From NCBI GenBank assembly GCA_033557465.1, contig CM066033.1:13269080-13333079 (forward strand): a DNA stretch of 64,000 nucleotides, in the 5' to 3' direction. The position numbers and the translations under genes are program-made. Positions 42,935 to 52,390 of the stretch are shown in pieces. The notes below the pieces were generated by a model. It had not been told where the DNA came from. It searched no databases and saw nothing but the letters and a program-made list of their open reading frames with translations. How positions within the stretch are numbered: position 1 is the stretch's first letter; every line of letters begins with the position of its first letter. Source of the DNA: Ichthyophis bannanicus (Eukaryota; Chordata; Amphibia; Gymnophiona; Ichthyophiidae).

Positions 42935-43085
42935 CATACACGCCCGCCACTCAATCATGTTATTCAAGCCTCCTGGAATGACTGTGTTGAGGCGGTAAAT
43001 CCATCGTTGTTCTGACAGTAATAACATTTGGGCCGGCGATCTCAGCTTAATAGTATTTACCCCTCTGTACAGCGGACCGACAGTT
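42935..43085 (-). pseudogene. Penelope GIY-YIG endonuclease C-terminal fragment
   Basis: About 45 codons: VNTIKLRSPAQMLLLSE then QRWIYRLNTVIPGGLNNMI and EWRACM, then a stop. In full-length elements this domain nicks target DNA next to the RT. Only the tail end is present, which is expected for a 5'-truncated copy. Confidence 0.65.
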
Positions 43086-43106
43086 TGTATTGGGGAGTCC
43101 CTCTCT

Positions 43107-43237
43107 GCCCAGGACATCGTCGGAGCACCATCGGAGGCTTCACCGCCCAACCAGAGAGGTCAGAGCACGCTTGCCCCGCCCGCTGCCCCTCCAGTCCAAT
43201 CGGGGCCTTGCAACACGCTTGATAAACAGATACACGC
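43107..43237 (+). repeat. 149-bp minisatellite, end of unit 4 and partial unit 5
   Basis: It resumes GCCCAGGACATCGTCGGAGC right after the Penelope duplication and ends in CTTGATAAACAGATACACGC where the L2 begins. Confidence 0.88.
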
Positions 43238-44059
43238 CGGAGGCGTGCCCACGCCTGCTTGTCCCCGCATCTGAGGGTCTCGCCAGAGGGCCCTTTGGCA
43301 CGGCCCTTAGGCAGCGGCCCACATTAACCTATCAAGAATTATCCAGAGGACCAGCCTGCATTTACAAAATTTATTCACCAGCCTGAGCTCCTCCATGATT
43401 GAGCGTACTCTCACAGGCAACACACTTAGCTCTACAACACAGCAAGTAAGAGCTACATAAACGGACAGAACAAATTCTCTTTATATATTCGCTTTATTAC
43501 CATTAGTCTGTTATAGCTATTGTTAGTTTGGTCCACTCTACTGTTGCCAGTAACTTACCATTGCTATTTGAACCACTATACTGTTGCCAGTAGCCTACCA
43601 GTGCTAGTTGACCATTTTACTGCTGCCAGTAACTTACCATTGCTATTTGAACCACTATACTTATAATTGTATACCTATGACACATTCCTGACTGCGTGTA
43701 AAGTAGCTAATTATTTTCTGTGTTATTCTACCAGTCAATTTGGAGCACCTATCAGCCTGCTGTAATAGCATCACTTATACAACTGATCTGCCCACACGTT
43801 TCCTTCAGCCACGAATAATAGAAGATACCAAATGGCCTTCCCATTCACTGCCTTTATCAGTTGCTACCTCCTTCTCGCAGGTTTGCTCGGCGACTCCCTT
43901 GCCCTATCCCCTTCATCCAATCAAATTCCAATCCTTCAGAGTCATGGGAGAAGATGGTCAGGGGCCCCCCATCAATATCCAAAAGGTGGTGCCCCGCACG
44001 TCACTCTCACTTGCTACACATCGCTCTCCAACAATCTAAGAAAACTAAGCAAGAGGAAA

Positions 44060-44630
44060 CCCCTCATTCACTAAGCCTAAGATGTGCCCTCATAAATGCA
44101 CGTTCAATCCGTAAGAAATGGCCGGTCATCTCAAACATAGTATCCCTTCATGATCTGGATATACTCATGATCACTGAAACCTGGCTGTCACATGAGGACA
44201 ATGTCCTCCTCAACCAACTCCTACCCTCCAACTTCTCTATACACACAAGACATAGGGAAAATAAGAGAGGAGGAGGAGCGCTCATACTCACCATAACGGA
44301 TCTACATGTCCACACGATTGACTCCACTAGCACAAATAATTTGGATATAGTATCCATTGCAAACGGACAGTGCTCTATCAACCTGCTATACAGAGCCCCT
44401 TCATCCTCCCCGGATGATCTCCCTACTATTTTAGACCTAGCTGCCAACATCCACAATCCCAGCACACCAAACTGGATACTGGGAGATTTCAATCTTCCAT
44501 CTCTACAACACAATCAGGCTTTCGCCCTCCTGGAAGCTATTGAGGATCTGGGATACAAGCAATAATCAAGGAATCCACGCATATAAAGGGAAATATTCTT
44601 GACATGGTCTTCGCTCCACTTTGATCCAAG
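44060..44630 (+). pseudogene. L2 AP-like endonuclease (frameshifted)
   Basis: Frame ending at 44565 reads CALINARSIRKKWPVISNIV, LDILMITETWLSHEDN (TETW), TRHRENKRGGGALILTI, INLLYRAPSSSPDD and NWILGDFNLPSLQHNQ (GDFN), then stops after GYKQ. A frame change carries on to VFAPL-like sequence and PWSDHKLINFQI (SDH motif, about 44655-44700). Catalytic motifs are readable but the reading frame is broken. Confidence 0.85.
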
Positions 44631-44689
44631 CCACGACCTTGTGATATCGGTTACCTCTGTACCTTGGTCGGACCACAAGCTAATCAACT

Positions 44690-46840
44690 TCCAGATACCC
44701 ATTAACATCAAGCAATCGCAGGATAACAGAAGGTTGAGCAGCACCGCAAGAACATCAGCACGAAGTTTCCGATCCTTCAATAGAGAGCTCATCCTGTCAG
44801 AGACCCGCCCACTCCTCAACGACACAACTCTCAACTTCGAAAATTTGATCTCCTCCTAGAACAGCAATCTTAGCACCATTGCGCAACGATCAATCCCTAA
44901 CAATACCCCAAGGAAAAGAAACTCTGCACCCTGGTACTCCTCGGAGCTGCGATCATCTCTCACACATTTGCGGAGACTTGAGAGACGATGGCGCTGTTCG
45001 CTCGCCATAGAGGACCAGACAGCTTACAAACTCCACCTATCAATTCACCGAGAAACAATCACGGTGAAAATGAAGCAGTTTCACACTGACACACTCAAAA
45101 GATCACTAAACAAACCACGTGATTTGTTCAATTTAGTCAAAACCCTATCGAAGGAACCATCTCCAGAGCAGCATGATGAGATTCACCTGCAAGAATTTGT
45201 CGACTACCTACAGTCTAAACTACTCCAGACAGATAAGGTCTCAGCGGCCACCGCACAAGAGCCAACCTGCCTAGTGTCCCTATCTATGTTCTCCACACCA
45301 TCCACGAAGTATCTTGAGGACACCATCACGTTTCTCAATACCTCCATGGCTCAGACTAACCCCTGCCCAGCCTTTTGGATAAAGGAGATATGCAGTAAGT
45401 TCAGTCCTTTCATTACAAGACTTATGAACCTATCATTCACAACCGTATGTTTCCCTACAGCTCTCAAACATACATCCATTAGACCTCTTTTAAAAAACTC
45501 CAAGCTAGACCCCCAGAAGGTCATATAGACCTATAGCTAGTATACCTCTCCTAGCTAAGAGAATTGAGAAAGAGGTACAAAGGCAAATACAAGATCACAT
45601 TGACTCCGCTGCCCCGCTAGACCATTGTCAACATGGTTTCAGGGAGTCTCATGGCGTTGAAACCCTCCTTACCACCCTCTTCAATAATATAGTCACAGGT
45701 ATCGACAACATCCGTCAAAGGTTTGTGCTTATTTTCTTAGACATCGCTGCAGCATTCGACTCAGTAAGTCATGAACTTCTCCTGGGGTGACTAAAAGAGA
45801 AGGGCATCTGCGGCACTGCACTCGAGTGGTGTAAGTCATATGTGGCCGGAAGATGGCAACATGTAAAATCCGGAGCAGCAGCATCAGAACCTTTCCCGCA
45901 AGGTTCCTCTCTATCATCACTCATGTTCAACATATACATGCAGCCCATCTGCAATATCATCAGATCTTTCAATGTTGAATGCTTGTTATATGCTGATGAT
46001 ATCCTGCTCTATATGCCGTTCTCTACAGATTCAATTAGACCTGTCCCCTCTGATAGAATGCTTTGACGCAGTTTCCGAATGGCTCCGATCTCAAAACCTC
46101 CGTATTCAATACAAGAAAACGGAGGTGCTCTTCATCACGAGAGACCACAATTTCACTCTGCCACCCCATGTAAGAGTTAAGAAAGCAGATCTTCAAACAA
46201 AATCCACAATACGATACCTTGGGGTCACTTTGGACCAACGTCTTGATATGAAGGTGCACATAGGTAACATAGTAAGAGCAATCTACTTCAAGATCCGAAC
46301 ACTCAGGCATCTGCGCACCTTACTAGATCCAGAGGACTTTCGGACAATATACCAAGCACTAATCTTACCTCACTTCGACTATGCTAACGCCATTTTACAA
46401 GGTCTCCCAAAGTGAACCCTGAACCCTCTACAACTCGCCATGAATGCCGCAGCGAGGGTCCTTCATGGAGCCTCTAGGAACGACCTATCCTTAAGCAGCT
46501 CCACTGGCTCCCCATACATGGAAGGCTTGTTTTCAAGACCTTACTACTGACCTTCAAGGCCGTCAATGGTCTTGCATCCTCCTCACTAACAGAGCTCATT
46601 CACGCCGTTCCACCCAACAGATCCATAAGACCCACATCAATAAACACTGTAACAATTCCGAAGGCGTTAACAAAATGCACCCTGACAACGGCAAACAGGG
46701 CATTCAGATTTTGCGCCCCAAGATGCTGAAATGCTCTACCATCGTACATTCGCGCTATCACTGACCTAGCCCAGTTCAGGAAGGCACTCAAATATCACCT
46801 GTTCCCCAAGTATTACCCAGTCAGCAATACATCTAGATAA
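44690..46840 (+). pseudogene. L2 reverse transcriptase (multiple frameshifts)
   Basis: In order: a TARTSARSFRSFNRELILSE segment, HTDTLKRSLNKPRDLFNLVK (45085), KLDPQK, a frame change, HCQHGF-like sequence (45620), FLDIAAAFDSVSHELLL-like sequence with a stop near 45788, QGSSLSSLMFNIYMQPICNI (45890, motif B), LYADDILLYMPF (motif C) and IRYLGVTLDQRLDMKVHIGN. A premature TGA near 46413 and a small deletion near 46485 follow. It closely parallels the intact protein at 60627-62774. Confidence 0.88.
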
Positions 46841-47122
46841 CGCCACCAATAAAGTAGCTACACCTTCCTTACTAGATAGCCTCATCAACTTTCTCGGTGC
46901 GATATCCGAGATCATTGAGCTTTGTCATAACGCCTGAATGTAGATAGTACATGTAAATAGTTCCCCTATGTTATCCAAGTTTGTACACCTGTTATCTGTA
47001 AAATCAGAACAGAGTTGTGTTCTGGTCATTTTGTTTCATGTAAACCGCGCTGATGTCGAATAGTGCGGTATATAGAGATTGTAATAAATAAATAAATAAT
47101 AAAGTCTAAAGAAGGGACTCCT

Positions 47123-48585
47123 TTGGTGGTGCAGGGTCCTACAGCTTCTGCGGAAGTGGAGTCTCTACTAGCGTCTCCATCCGCTCCTCTTATTACAAAC
47201 CTGGCTTTGCCCGGTACTTCTACTACTCCAATGGCGGCTGGAGCAGTTCTCGGGGGGTCCTGGATTTTGTGCTGCTGCTTCATCGGACCTACTGTTTGCG
47301 GCAACAGGGGATGGTTGCGGATGCTTCGCTACTTGGGGCAGCAGGAGGCCAAGCGGCCATAGAAAGGTTTGGAAGTGGTGCCGGTAGACCGGTTAAGAGG
47401 GCTCGGTCAGTGGAGGATCAGCCTCTTGGGTTGGACTGGCTGGAAAGAGAGGACTTCGATATGGAGCCGGAAGCCAGAATGGAGGAACTAGAGGAAGGTG
47501 AGATTCAAGAACCTGAAGATCAGGCGAGGATTATCCGGGTCTTTCGGAGAGAGGAGCTGACAGCGCTCATTACAGAGTCGCTTCAGGCTCTCAACCTTTC
47601 GTCTGTGGTACCAGCGGAGGATGCGGGGTTGGAGGATCCTCTCATTCAAGCTGTACGGAAGTCACAGGCTGTTTTTCCAGTTCACCGTTTGGTTAAGCAG
47701 ATGATTCAGGATGAATGAGATTTGCCGGAGGTAGGATTGCGAGGTATGAGGTCTATGAATCGTCTCTATCCCTTGGCTGATTAGGAACATGAGGTGTTTC
47801 GTTCTCCACGTATAGATGCAGCAGTTTCAGTGGTCACGAAGAAGACTACCATTCCGGTTGAAGGCAGTGCGTCTTTGAAAGACGCACAGGATCGGAAGGT
47901 GGACACCTTATTGAAGCAAGCTTTTGAGGTTAATGCTCTGTCTCTACAAGCGTCTATTTGTGCGGCTTGGGTAGCGAGAGCGGCTTTGAAGGACATACAG
48001 GATCGGAAGGTGGACGCCTTATTGAAGCAAGCTTTTGAGGTTAATGTTCTGTCTCTACAAGTGTCTATTTGTGGGGCTTGGGTAGCGAGAGCATGTCTTC
48101 GCTGGTCGCAGCATTTGCAACAGCCAGCACAACAAACTCAGGAGCAGTTAGCGGATGTGACAAGGCTAGAGTTAGGTTCAGCTTATTTAGCCAGTGTCCA
48201 CTATGGTCTTATTAGAGGTTTGGTGAATAGCATGGCTTCCTTGGTAGCAGCACGCCGCTATCTCTGGCTAAGAAATTGCGCAGCGGACAGTTCCTCCAAG
48301 TCGCGTCTTAGCAAACTTCCTTTTCAGGGGAAGTTCTTGTTTGCAGAGGATCTTGACAAGCTGATCAAAGATTTAGAGGAATCAAAAGGGGGTCGCTTGC
48401 TGGAAGATAAGCCGAAGCAAGGCCGGACTCCGTTACCTTCATGGGGTCAACCTCAGGGTTTCAGGTGTTTTCGTATCTCCCGTTTGGGAGGCTTTCAAAG
48501 AGGAAGGTTTTCCTCTCGAGGTCAAAGTTTTAGAGGATTCCGGGGAACGGGCAGAGGGTTTGCTAATCCCCTTCCTCGGGATTTA
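47123..48585 (+). pseudogene. DIRS element 2 gag-like protein (with 37-residue tandem duplication)
   Basis: The first part (47269-47718) is acidic: RPVKRARSVEDQPLGLDWLE, ELEEGEIQEPEDQARI, RREELTALITESLQALNL. Two stops (TGA 47716, TAG near 47783) follow. The 47794-48585 part reads RIDAAVSVVTKKTTIPVEGS, then two copies of LKDxQDRKVDxLLKQAFEVN (unit 47874-47984 repeated at 47985-48095), RWSQHLQQ, RYLWLRNCAADSSSKSRLSK, LPFQGKFLF, and a Gly/Arg/Phe-rich tail (GGFQRGRFSSRGQSFRGFRG). DIRS Gag packages the element RNA, and the RG-rich tail would bind RNA. The frame runs without stop into a CR1 tail. Confidence 0.75.
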
Positions 48586-48587
48586 GG

Positions 48588-48835
48588 AAACCCAGCTACA
48601 CTAACAGCCGGGTTTAAAAAAGGTTTGGACAAGTTCCTGGAGGAAAGGTCCATAAACCATTATTAAGAAGGGACCTAGGATATCAATGCTTGACCCAGTA
48701 CAAGCATTGTGGAACCTGTGTCTTTTGGGGAAACTGCTAGGTACGTATGACCTAGATTGGCCACTGTTGGAAACAGGATACTGGGCTTGATGGACCTTGG
48801 TCTGACCCAGTATGGCATATCTTATGTTCTTACGT
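48588..48835 (+). mobile_element. CR1 LINE 3' end, plus strand, inside DIRS element 2
   Basis: Starts GGAAACCCAGCTACACTAAC, encodes GFKKGLDKFLEERSINHY and a stop (48666), then the CR1 tail with GGACCTTGGTCTGACCCAGT and TATCTTATGTTCTTACGT. It occupies the position where DIRS RT and RNase H should be. Confidence 0.88.
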
Positions 48836-49087
48836 AACTCAGAGTTGCAGGCCTTGTCCTGTCAGGAACCGTTTCCTACTTTCTCTAGGGAAAAAGTGGT
48901 GCTGTGTCCCGTTCAGTCCTGTTTGCCAAAGGTAGTTTTGCCATTTCATCTGAATCAATCTGTCTTCTTGCCAGTATTGGATATTTCGGATGAGAACGCA
49001 TCTGACCATAGCTTGCGTTTGTTAGACATAAAGAGAGTTCTTCGGCGATACTTGAAGGTCTTGGAGTCCTTCCGCAACTCTGAGTGT
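48836..49087 (+). pseudogene. DIRS element 2 tyrosine recombinase, first part
   Basis: Reads NSELQALSCQEPFPTFSREK, VVLCPVQSCLPKVVLPFHLN, QSVFLPVLDIS and LLDIKRVLRRYLKVLESFRN, ending at SEC where LTR 'C' begins. The N-terminal catalytic Arg region is lost with the upstream deletion. It continues in the same frame at 51517 once the LTR and one GTGT copy are removed. Confidence 0.85.
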
Positions 49088-49150
49088 TGTAAACGGGGGC
49101 GCTGGGTGAGAATGTCCACAGTCTTGGCAAAGGCAAATATTAATATGACT

Positions 49151-49177
49151 TGCAAAGGATTGTGGGAAATGTAGTCC
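49151..49177 (-). promoter_or_regulatory. ZNF143/Staf-like site in LTR 'C'
   Basis: The minus strand reads GGACTACATTTCCCACAATC then CTTTGCA, a good match to the ACTACAATTCCCA-NATGC site of ZNF143/Staf. It lies 64 bases from the LTR's 3' edge. In LTR 'B' the counterpart is 79 bases from the edge. Confidence 0.55.
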
Positions 49178-49239
49178 ATTCATACCAGAATCAGCCGTTC
49201 ACAATAAACTGCTGCCATTTGGTTCCCACACACTTCCCC

Positions 49240-50100
49240 TGTTCCCTCACTTGCTCCATCTATTTCAGGTGCTTATATTGCCGTCGTCTCTCAACTCCGT
49301 TATCTTGGGGTTTTCCTTGATTCTGCCCTCAGTTTTCACAATCACATTTCCCATGTTTCTAGGTGCTCCTTTTTGTGCCTTCGGCAAATCCGTGCTCTTC
49401 GTCCCTTCTTGTCTACTTCAGCCATTACCACTCTCCTTTCCCTGATCATTACCAGGTTAGATTTCTGCAATATCATTTTTGCCGGTCCTTCCCCAGTATC
49501 AAAAACTCCATCTGCAATTAATCCAGAATACCGCTGCACGCATGATCCTACAAGCCTCTCCCCTTGACCATGTCACCCCATTATTACATCATCTACACTG
49601 GCTGCCGATCGATTTCCGAATATCCTTCAAGGTTCTCACTTTAACCCATAGAGCCATTTATCTATCTACCCCCACCTACCTCTCTGACCTACTCACTTAC
49701 CATACCCCCTCACGCAGTCTCGGGTCCATTCACATCAATCGCCTTCACCTCCCAGCACCTTCCAAAGCTCACTTACAATCAACTAGGAAAGCAGCATTTT
49801 TCTACTTGGCCCCATCTCTCTGGAATTTCCTGCCCACCGCCCTCCGTACAGAAGAATCCTACTCCAAATTCCGTTCCCTCCTTAAAACACATCTGTTCTC
49901 CCTAGCCTTCCCCCCCTGAGCTTGAAGTATCCACTCTTTTACTCTACACTCTTTACCCTTCTATCCTTACTTATCTCTGGCTCTATCATTATTGTAATTT
50001 CTTCTTTTTCTTTTTCTAAAAATTACTGTTGATATTATTTTTGTAAACCGCCCCGATGTAATGGGGGGCGGTATAACAAATGTGTACTAAACAATAAACA
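49240..50100 (+). pseudogene. L2 LINE 3' fragment inserted in LTR 'C'
   Basis: Plus-strand frames read YLGVFLDSALSF-like sequence (49300), LSLIITRLDFCNIIFAG (49440), then 49479-49919 KLHLQLIQNTAARMILQASP, LHHLHWLPIDFRISFKVL, SLWNFLPTALRTEESYSKFR and LLKTHLFSLAFPP with a stop. The 3' end TGTAAACCGCCCCGATGTAA then AACAATAAACAATAAA closes it at about 50100. It is a different L2 subfamily from the one at 43238. Confidence 0.85.
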
Positions 50101-50617
50101 ATAAATTAGTTGTGCTTGCTCGAGTGTAAAGCAAAGAAAATATATTTTATTTATGGGGTTATTTCTCCCAACACAGATATACTTGGTAGCACAAAAAGGA
50201 TACTTGCTTTCAATATTATATTTAGAAAAACAAATCAGGAAAAACAACAACAACTGAACTTCTTAAGCAATCAAATCAATCCATAAAGACCTTGATGGGA
50301 ACAGAAGGTCTTTCTGTAGGCTCCTGCTAATATCTTTTTAGCAGTGTTTCAAAAACAAACCAAAACCCACAAAGTAAGGAAAAACTGTTCTTTTTTTAAG
50401 GATAACTTCTTGTATTTTCACACACACCCAGAAGTGTCCCTTCAGAGCTCACAAGCAATTAGGTAAGGCTCAATTGCTAACAATTAACCAGCTGCAAACC
50501 TCTTGGCTGGTTTACTTTCTATTACGTGGCTGAAATTTTGCTCAAAAGCTTTTCTGAGTAGATCAAAGAACAAGTTTATATTTCTTTGTGATGGTTGTTG
50601 TATTTTGTGAAAGAATA

Positions 50618-51512
50618 TTACCACAGAAGTTTAGACAGAGAGCAATCCATGTATTCACACTGTTCATTTACAAAATCTCCCTCTTCTTCAACTATCATAG
50701 ATTCAATATCATGGATTGGCACAGAGGAATTTCTTAATGGAGCATTCTCAGAACAATACTTGTTTCCCTGCTGTCTTCCAAGTGAAAAGCTAGGGCATAG
50801 ATCAGTGTTCATACCTGAGCTTCCATTGCTGCTAGGGTTCCTCTCCAAATATCCTGGCCAGTATGTAGTCCAGTTTTTATGTCCAGCCTTCCAATCAAGA
50901 TCCCTGGACACTGGGTCTCTCTTCACATACCTTCTTGCACTGGTCTTAGGGCCCCTTCCAAATGCAGCCGTCTCCCTCACAGGTGCTGTCCGGGGATTCC
51001 TGGCTCTGTAACCCCCACTCCTCTGGTTTCCTCCAGTCCAATGGAGTATGCCTGCCTCTGGAATTACTCCCAGCACACGTACTGCTATGGACTCCTTTAG
51101 ACCTCCAAGATGCTTTTCTCTTCTTTCTTCCAAAGTGTTTCTTGCTCTCTCTGTCCGTGAGCTCTGGATTCTGCTGCCTCTCCTCCTGCTCAACATTCTC
51201 TGTAGAATAAACTTTACTTTTAACCTGCTTAGAGGGATGCTCCACCCTAGCACAGCGCAGCTGTGCTGAATCAAGCCCTGCCCTTGGAGATGAGTGCTTG
51301 GGGATTACCTCATAGCTCTCCTGATTGAACACACGTTTCCCCACTTCAGCTCTTCTAGTGGCTGTTGGAAACCTGGTGCATTTTGGGACTGGTAGTCTTT
51401 TATGGAAACATTCTGCTTTATTATTTCTACCAGCAAAGACAGGTTGCTTGTTCAGAGTCACTTCACCTCTATTATAGCTCCTTCCTGAACTATGATAAGC
51501 TTCCTTATCACA
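50618..51512 (-). pseudogene. Uncharacterised protein encoded in LTR 'C' (one frameshift)
   Basis: On the minus strand the frame opens at the first LTR codon: CDKEAYHSSGRSYNRGEVTL, then KQPVFAGRNN, EVGKRVFNQESYEVIPK and a Lys/Arg-rich middle (SKKHFGRKKRKASWRSKG), to WKGP near 50950. It then moves to the next frame: KTSARRYVKRDPVSRD, YLERNPSSNGSSGMNTD, IVEEEGDFVNEQCEYMDCSL and SKLLW with a stop at 50618. About 298 codons in all. The codon aligned with the Met of LTRs A and B is AGG here, so no start remains near the edge. It shares EYMDCSLSK with LTR 'A' and GKRVFNQE with LTR 'B'. Function is unknown. Confidence 0.55.
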
Positions 51513-51516
51513 GTGT

Positions 51517-51840
51517 TTGTTTGTTCTCTTTGGAGGTCCGCGTAAGGGTGAAGCGGCAGCCAAAGCTTCAATTTCCAGATGGGTCCATGAAGCAATAGCA
51601 TCAGCTTATATCTTGCAAGGTCGTCAGGTGCCCATGGGGCTGCGGGCTCATTCTACTAAAGCGCAAGTGACTTCATGGGCGGAACATAGCTTGGCTTCTC
51701 TGGTTGAGATTTGCAGAGCAGCCACATGGTCTTCCTTGAATACTTTTAGTAAACATTATCGCCTAGATGTTCAAGCGGCGGGAGATGCCTGTTTCGGGTC
51801 TGCGGTTTTGCGATCTGGGTGGACAGGTCCCTCCCAGTAA
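51517..51840 (+). pseudogene. DIRS element 2 tyrosine recombinase, C-terminal part
   Basis: Reads FVLFGGPRKGEAAAKASISR, WVHEAIASAYILQG, VPMGLRAHSTKAQVTSWAEH (the HSTKA segment carries a catalytic His), LVEICRAATWSSLNTFSKHY (catalytic Tyr region) and GSAVLRS, then a stop. The catalytic C-terminal motifs are intact. It is separated from its N-terminal part by LTR 'C'. Confidence 0.88.
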
Positions 51841-51865
51841 TTTACTGCTCTGTTACATCCCAGAG

Positions 51866-51960
51866 GTGAGGGACTGGACTAGGGATGATAAGGAAAGAGA
51901 AATTAGACTTACCTGCTAATTGTTATTCCTTGAGAACTTCAGTCCAGTCCCGATTCCCGC
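51866..51960 (+). repeat. Internal complementary region of DIRS element 2
   Basis: GGTGAGGGACTGGACTAGGG followed by GACTTACCTGCTAATTGTTA. The second half is the reverse complement of 52322-52385. Confidence 0.7.
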
Positions 51961-52059
51961 CTGGGTTTTGTCAGCCTCCGCAGAGTCTTTGTGTATGTGT
52001 GGGGTGACAGCAGCCAGGCAGTAGAAAATCAGCAAATTTTTTCTGTACTCAGACAATGT

Positions 52060-52390
52060 AGACTCTGTATTCTTTCTTCTCTCTTCTTTCTGTCCTATTT
52101 CCTTCAAGCGGGAGAGGGAGAGTTATCCTCTTATTTAAGGGGGATTTAGTTCAGTTTAAGAGTTAAGTTGTTGTATTTAATATTATTGCTACTTATTTGT
52201 TGCTCCTTTGAGTCTGCTTTGTCATTAGGTCACTGGGAGCTGGTGGGAGGTGCCAGCAGGATATGTACCGTGGTGTCACAGTTCTGACATGCCCAGTCTC
52301 CATGCTGCGAGAGGAGGTGCACTACCCAAAGGTGAGGGACTGGACTGGAGTTCCTCAAGGAACAATTAGCAGGTAAGTCTAATTTCTCTT
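52060..52390 (-). repeat. Right terminal repeat of DIRS element 2
   Basis: It ends GAACAATTAGCAGGTAAGTC then TAATTTCTC and is complementary to 51895-51960. A pyrimidine-rich stretch (52070-52110) resembles the terminal-repeat interior of the other DIRS copies. Confidence 0.6.

Larger units (their letters stand above)
40763..43092 (-). mobile_element. Penelope-like element fragment, minus strand
   Basis: It is inserted in the minisatellite with a 14-bp repeat GGGAGTCCCTCTCT on both sides (40749-40762 and 43093-43106). The minus strand encodes RGVNTIKLRSPAQMLLLSEQ, RWIYRLNTVIPGGLNNM at 42940-43080, matching the end of Penelope GIY-YIG endonucleases (WIxRLxTxxPxGLN). The other edge starts with ATTAAGCTGAGATAAGCC, an inverted copy of the coding piece ATCTCAGCTTAATA at 43043. 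Inverted end fragments are a known oddity of these elements. Coding LTR 'B' sits inside. Confidence 0.75.
43238..47099 (+). mobile_element. L2 LINE, near full length, plus strand
   Basis: A GC-rich 5' leader (43238-43320), a leader region with repeated ACTGTTGCCAGTA motifs (43520-43680), endonuclease (44060-44570), RT (44599-46830), and a 3' end TGTAAACCGCGCTGATGTCG followed by AATAAATAAATAA to 47099. It is inserted in the 149-bp minisatellite on its left. Confidence 0.88.
49088..51512 (-). mobile_element. Coding solo LTR 'C', minus strand (4-bp target duplication GTGT)
   Basis: On its own strand it begins TGTGATAAGGAAGCTTATCA (51512) and ends GCGCCCCCGTTTACA (49088). It is flanked by GTGT at 49084-49087 and 51513-51516. 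Length is 2425 bp including an L2 3' piece inserted at about 49240-50100, so ~1.55 kb without it. Removing it with one GTGT restores the recombinase frame. Its frame, plan and ends match LTRs 'A' and 'B'. A ZNF143-like site lies at 49151-49177. Confidence 0.8.
47100..52390 (+). mobile_element. DIRS-type retrotransposon, element 2 (internally deleted)
   Basis: Gag (47123-48585), then a CR1 tail (48588-48835), recombinase (48836-49087 and 51517-51840, split by LTR 'C'), an internal complementary region (51866-51960) and a right terminal repeat ending near 52390. RT and RNase H are missing. The right end reads ACTGGAGTTCCTCAAGGAAC then AATTAGCAGGTAAGTC, the reverse complement of the complementary region GACTTACCTGCTAATTG near 51908. 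No left terminal repeat is seen. The L2 adjoins directly. Confidence 0.75.
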
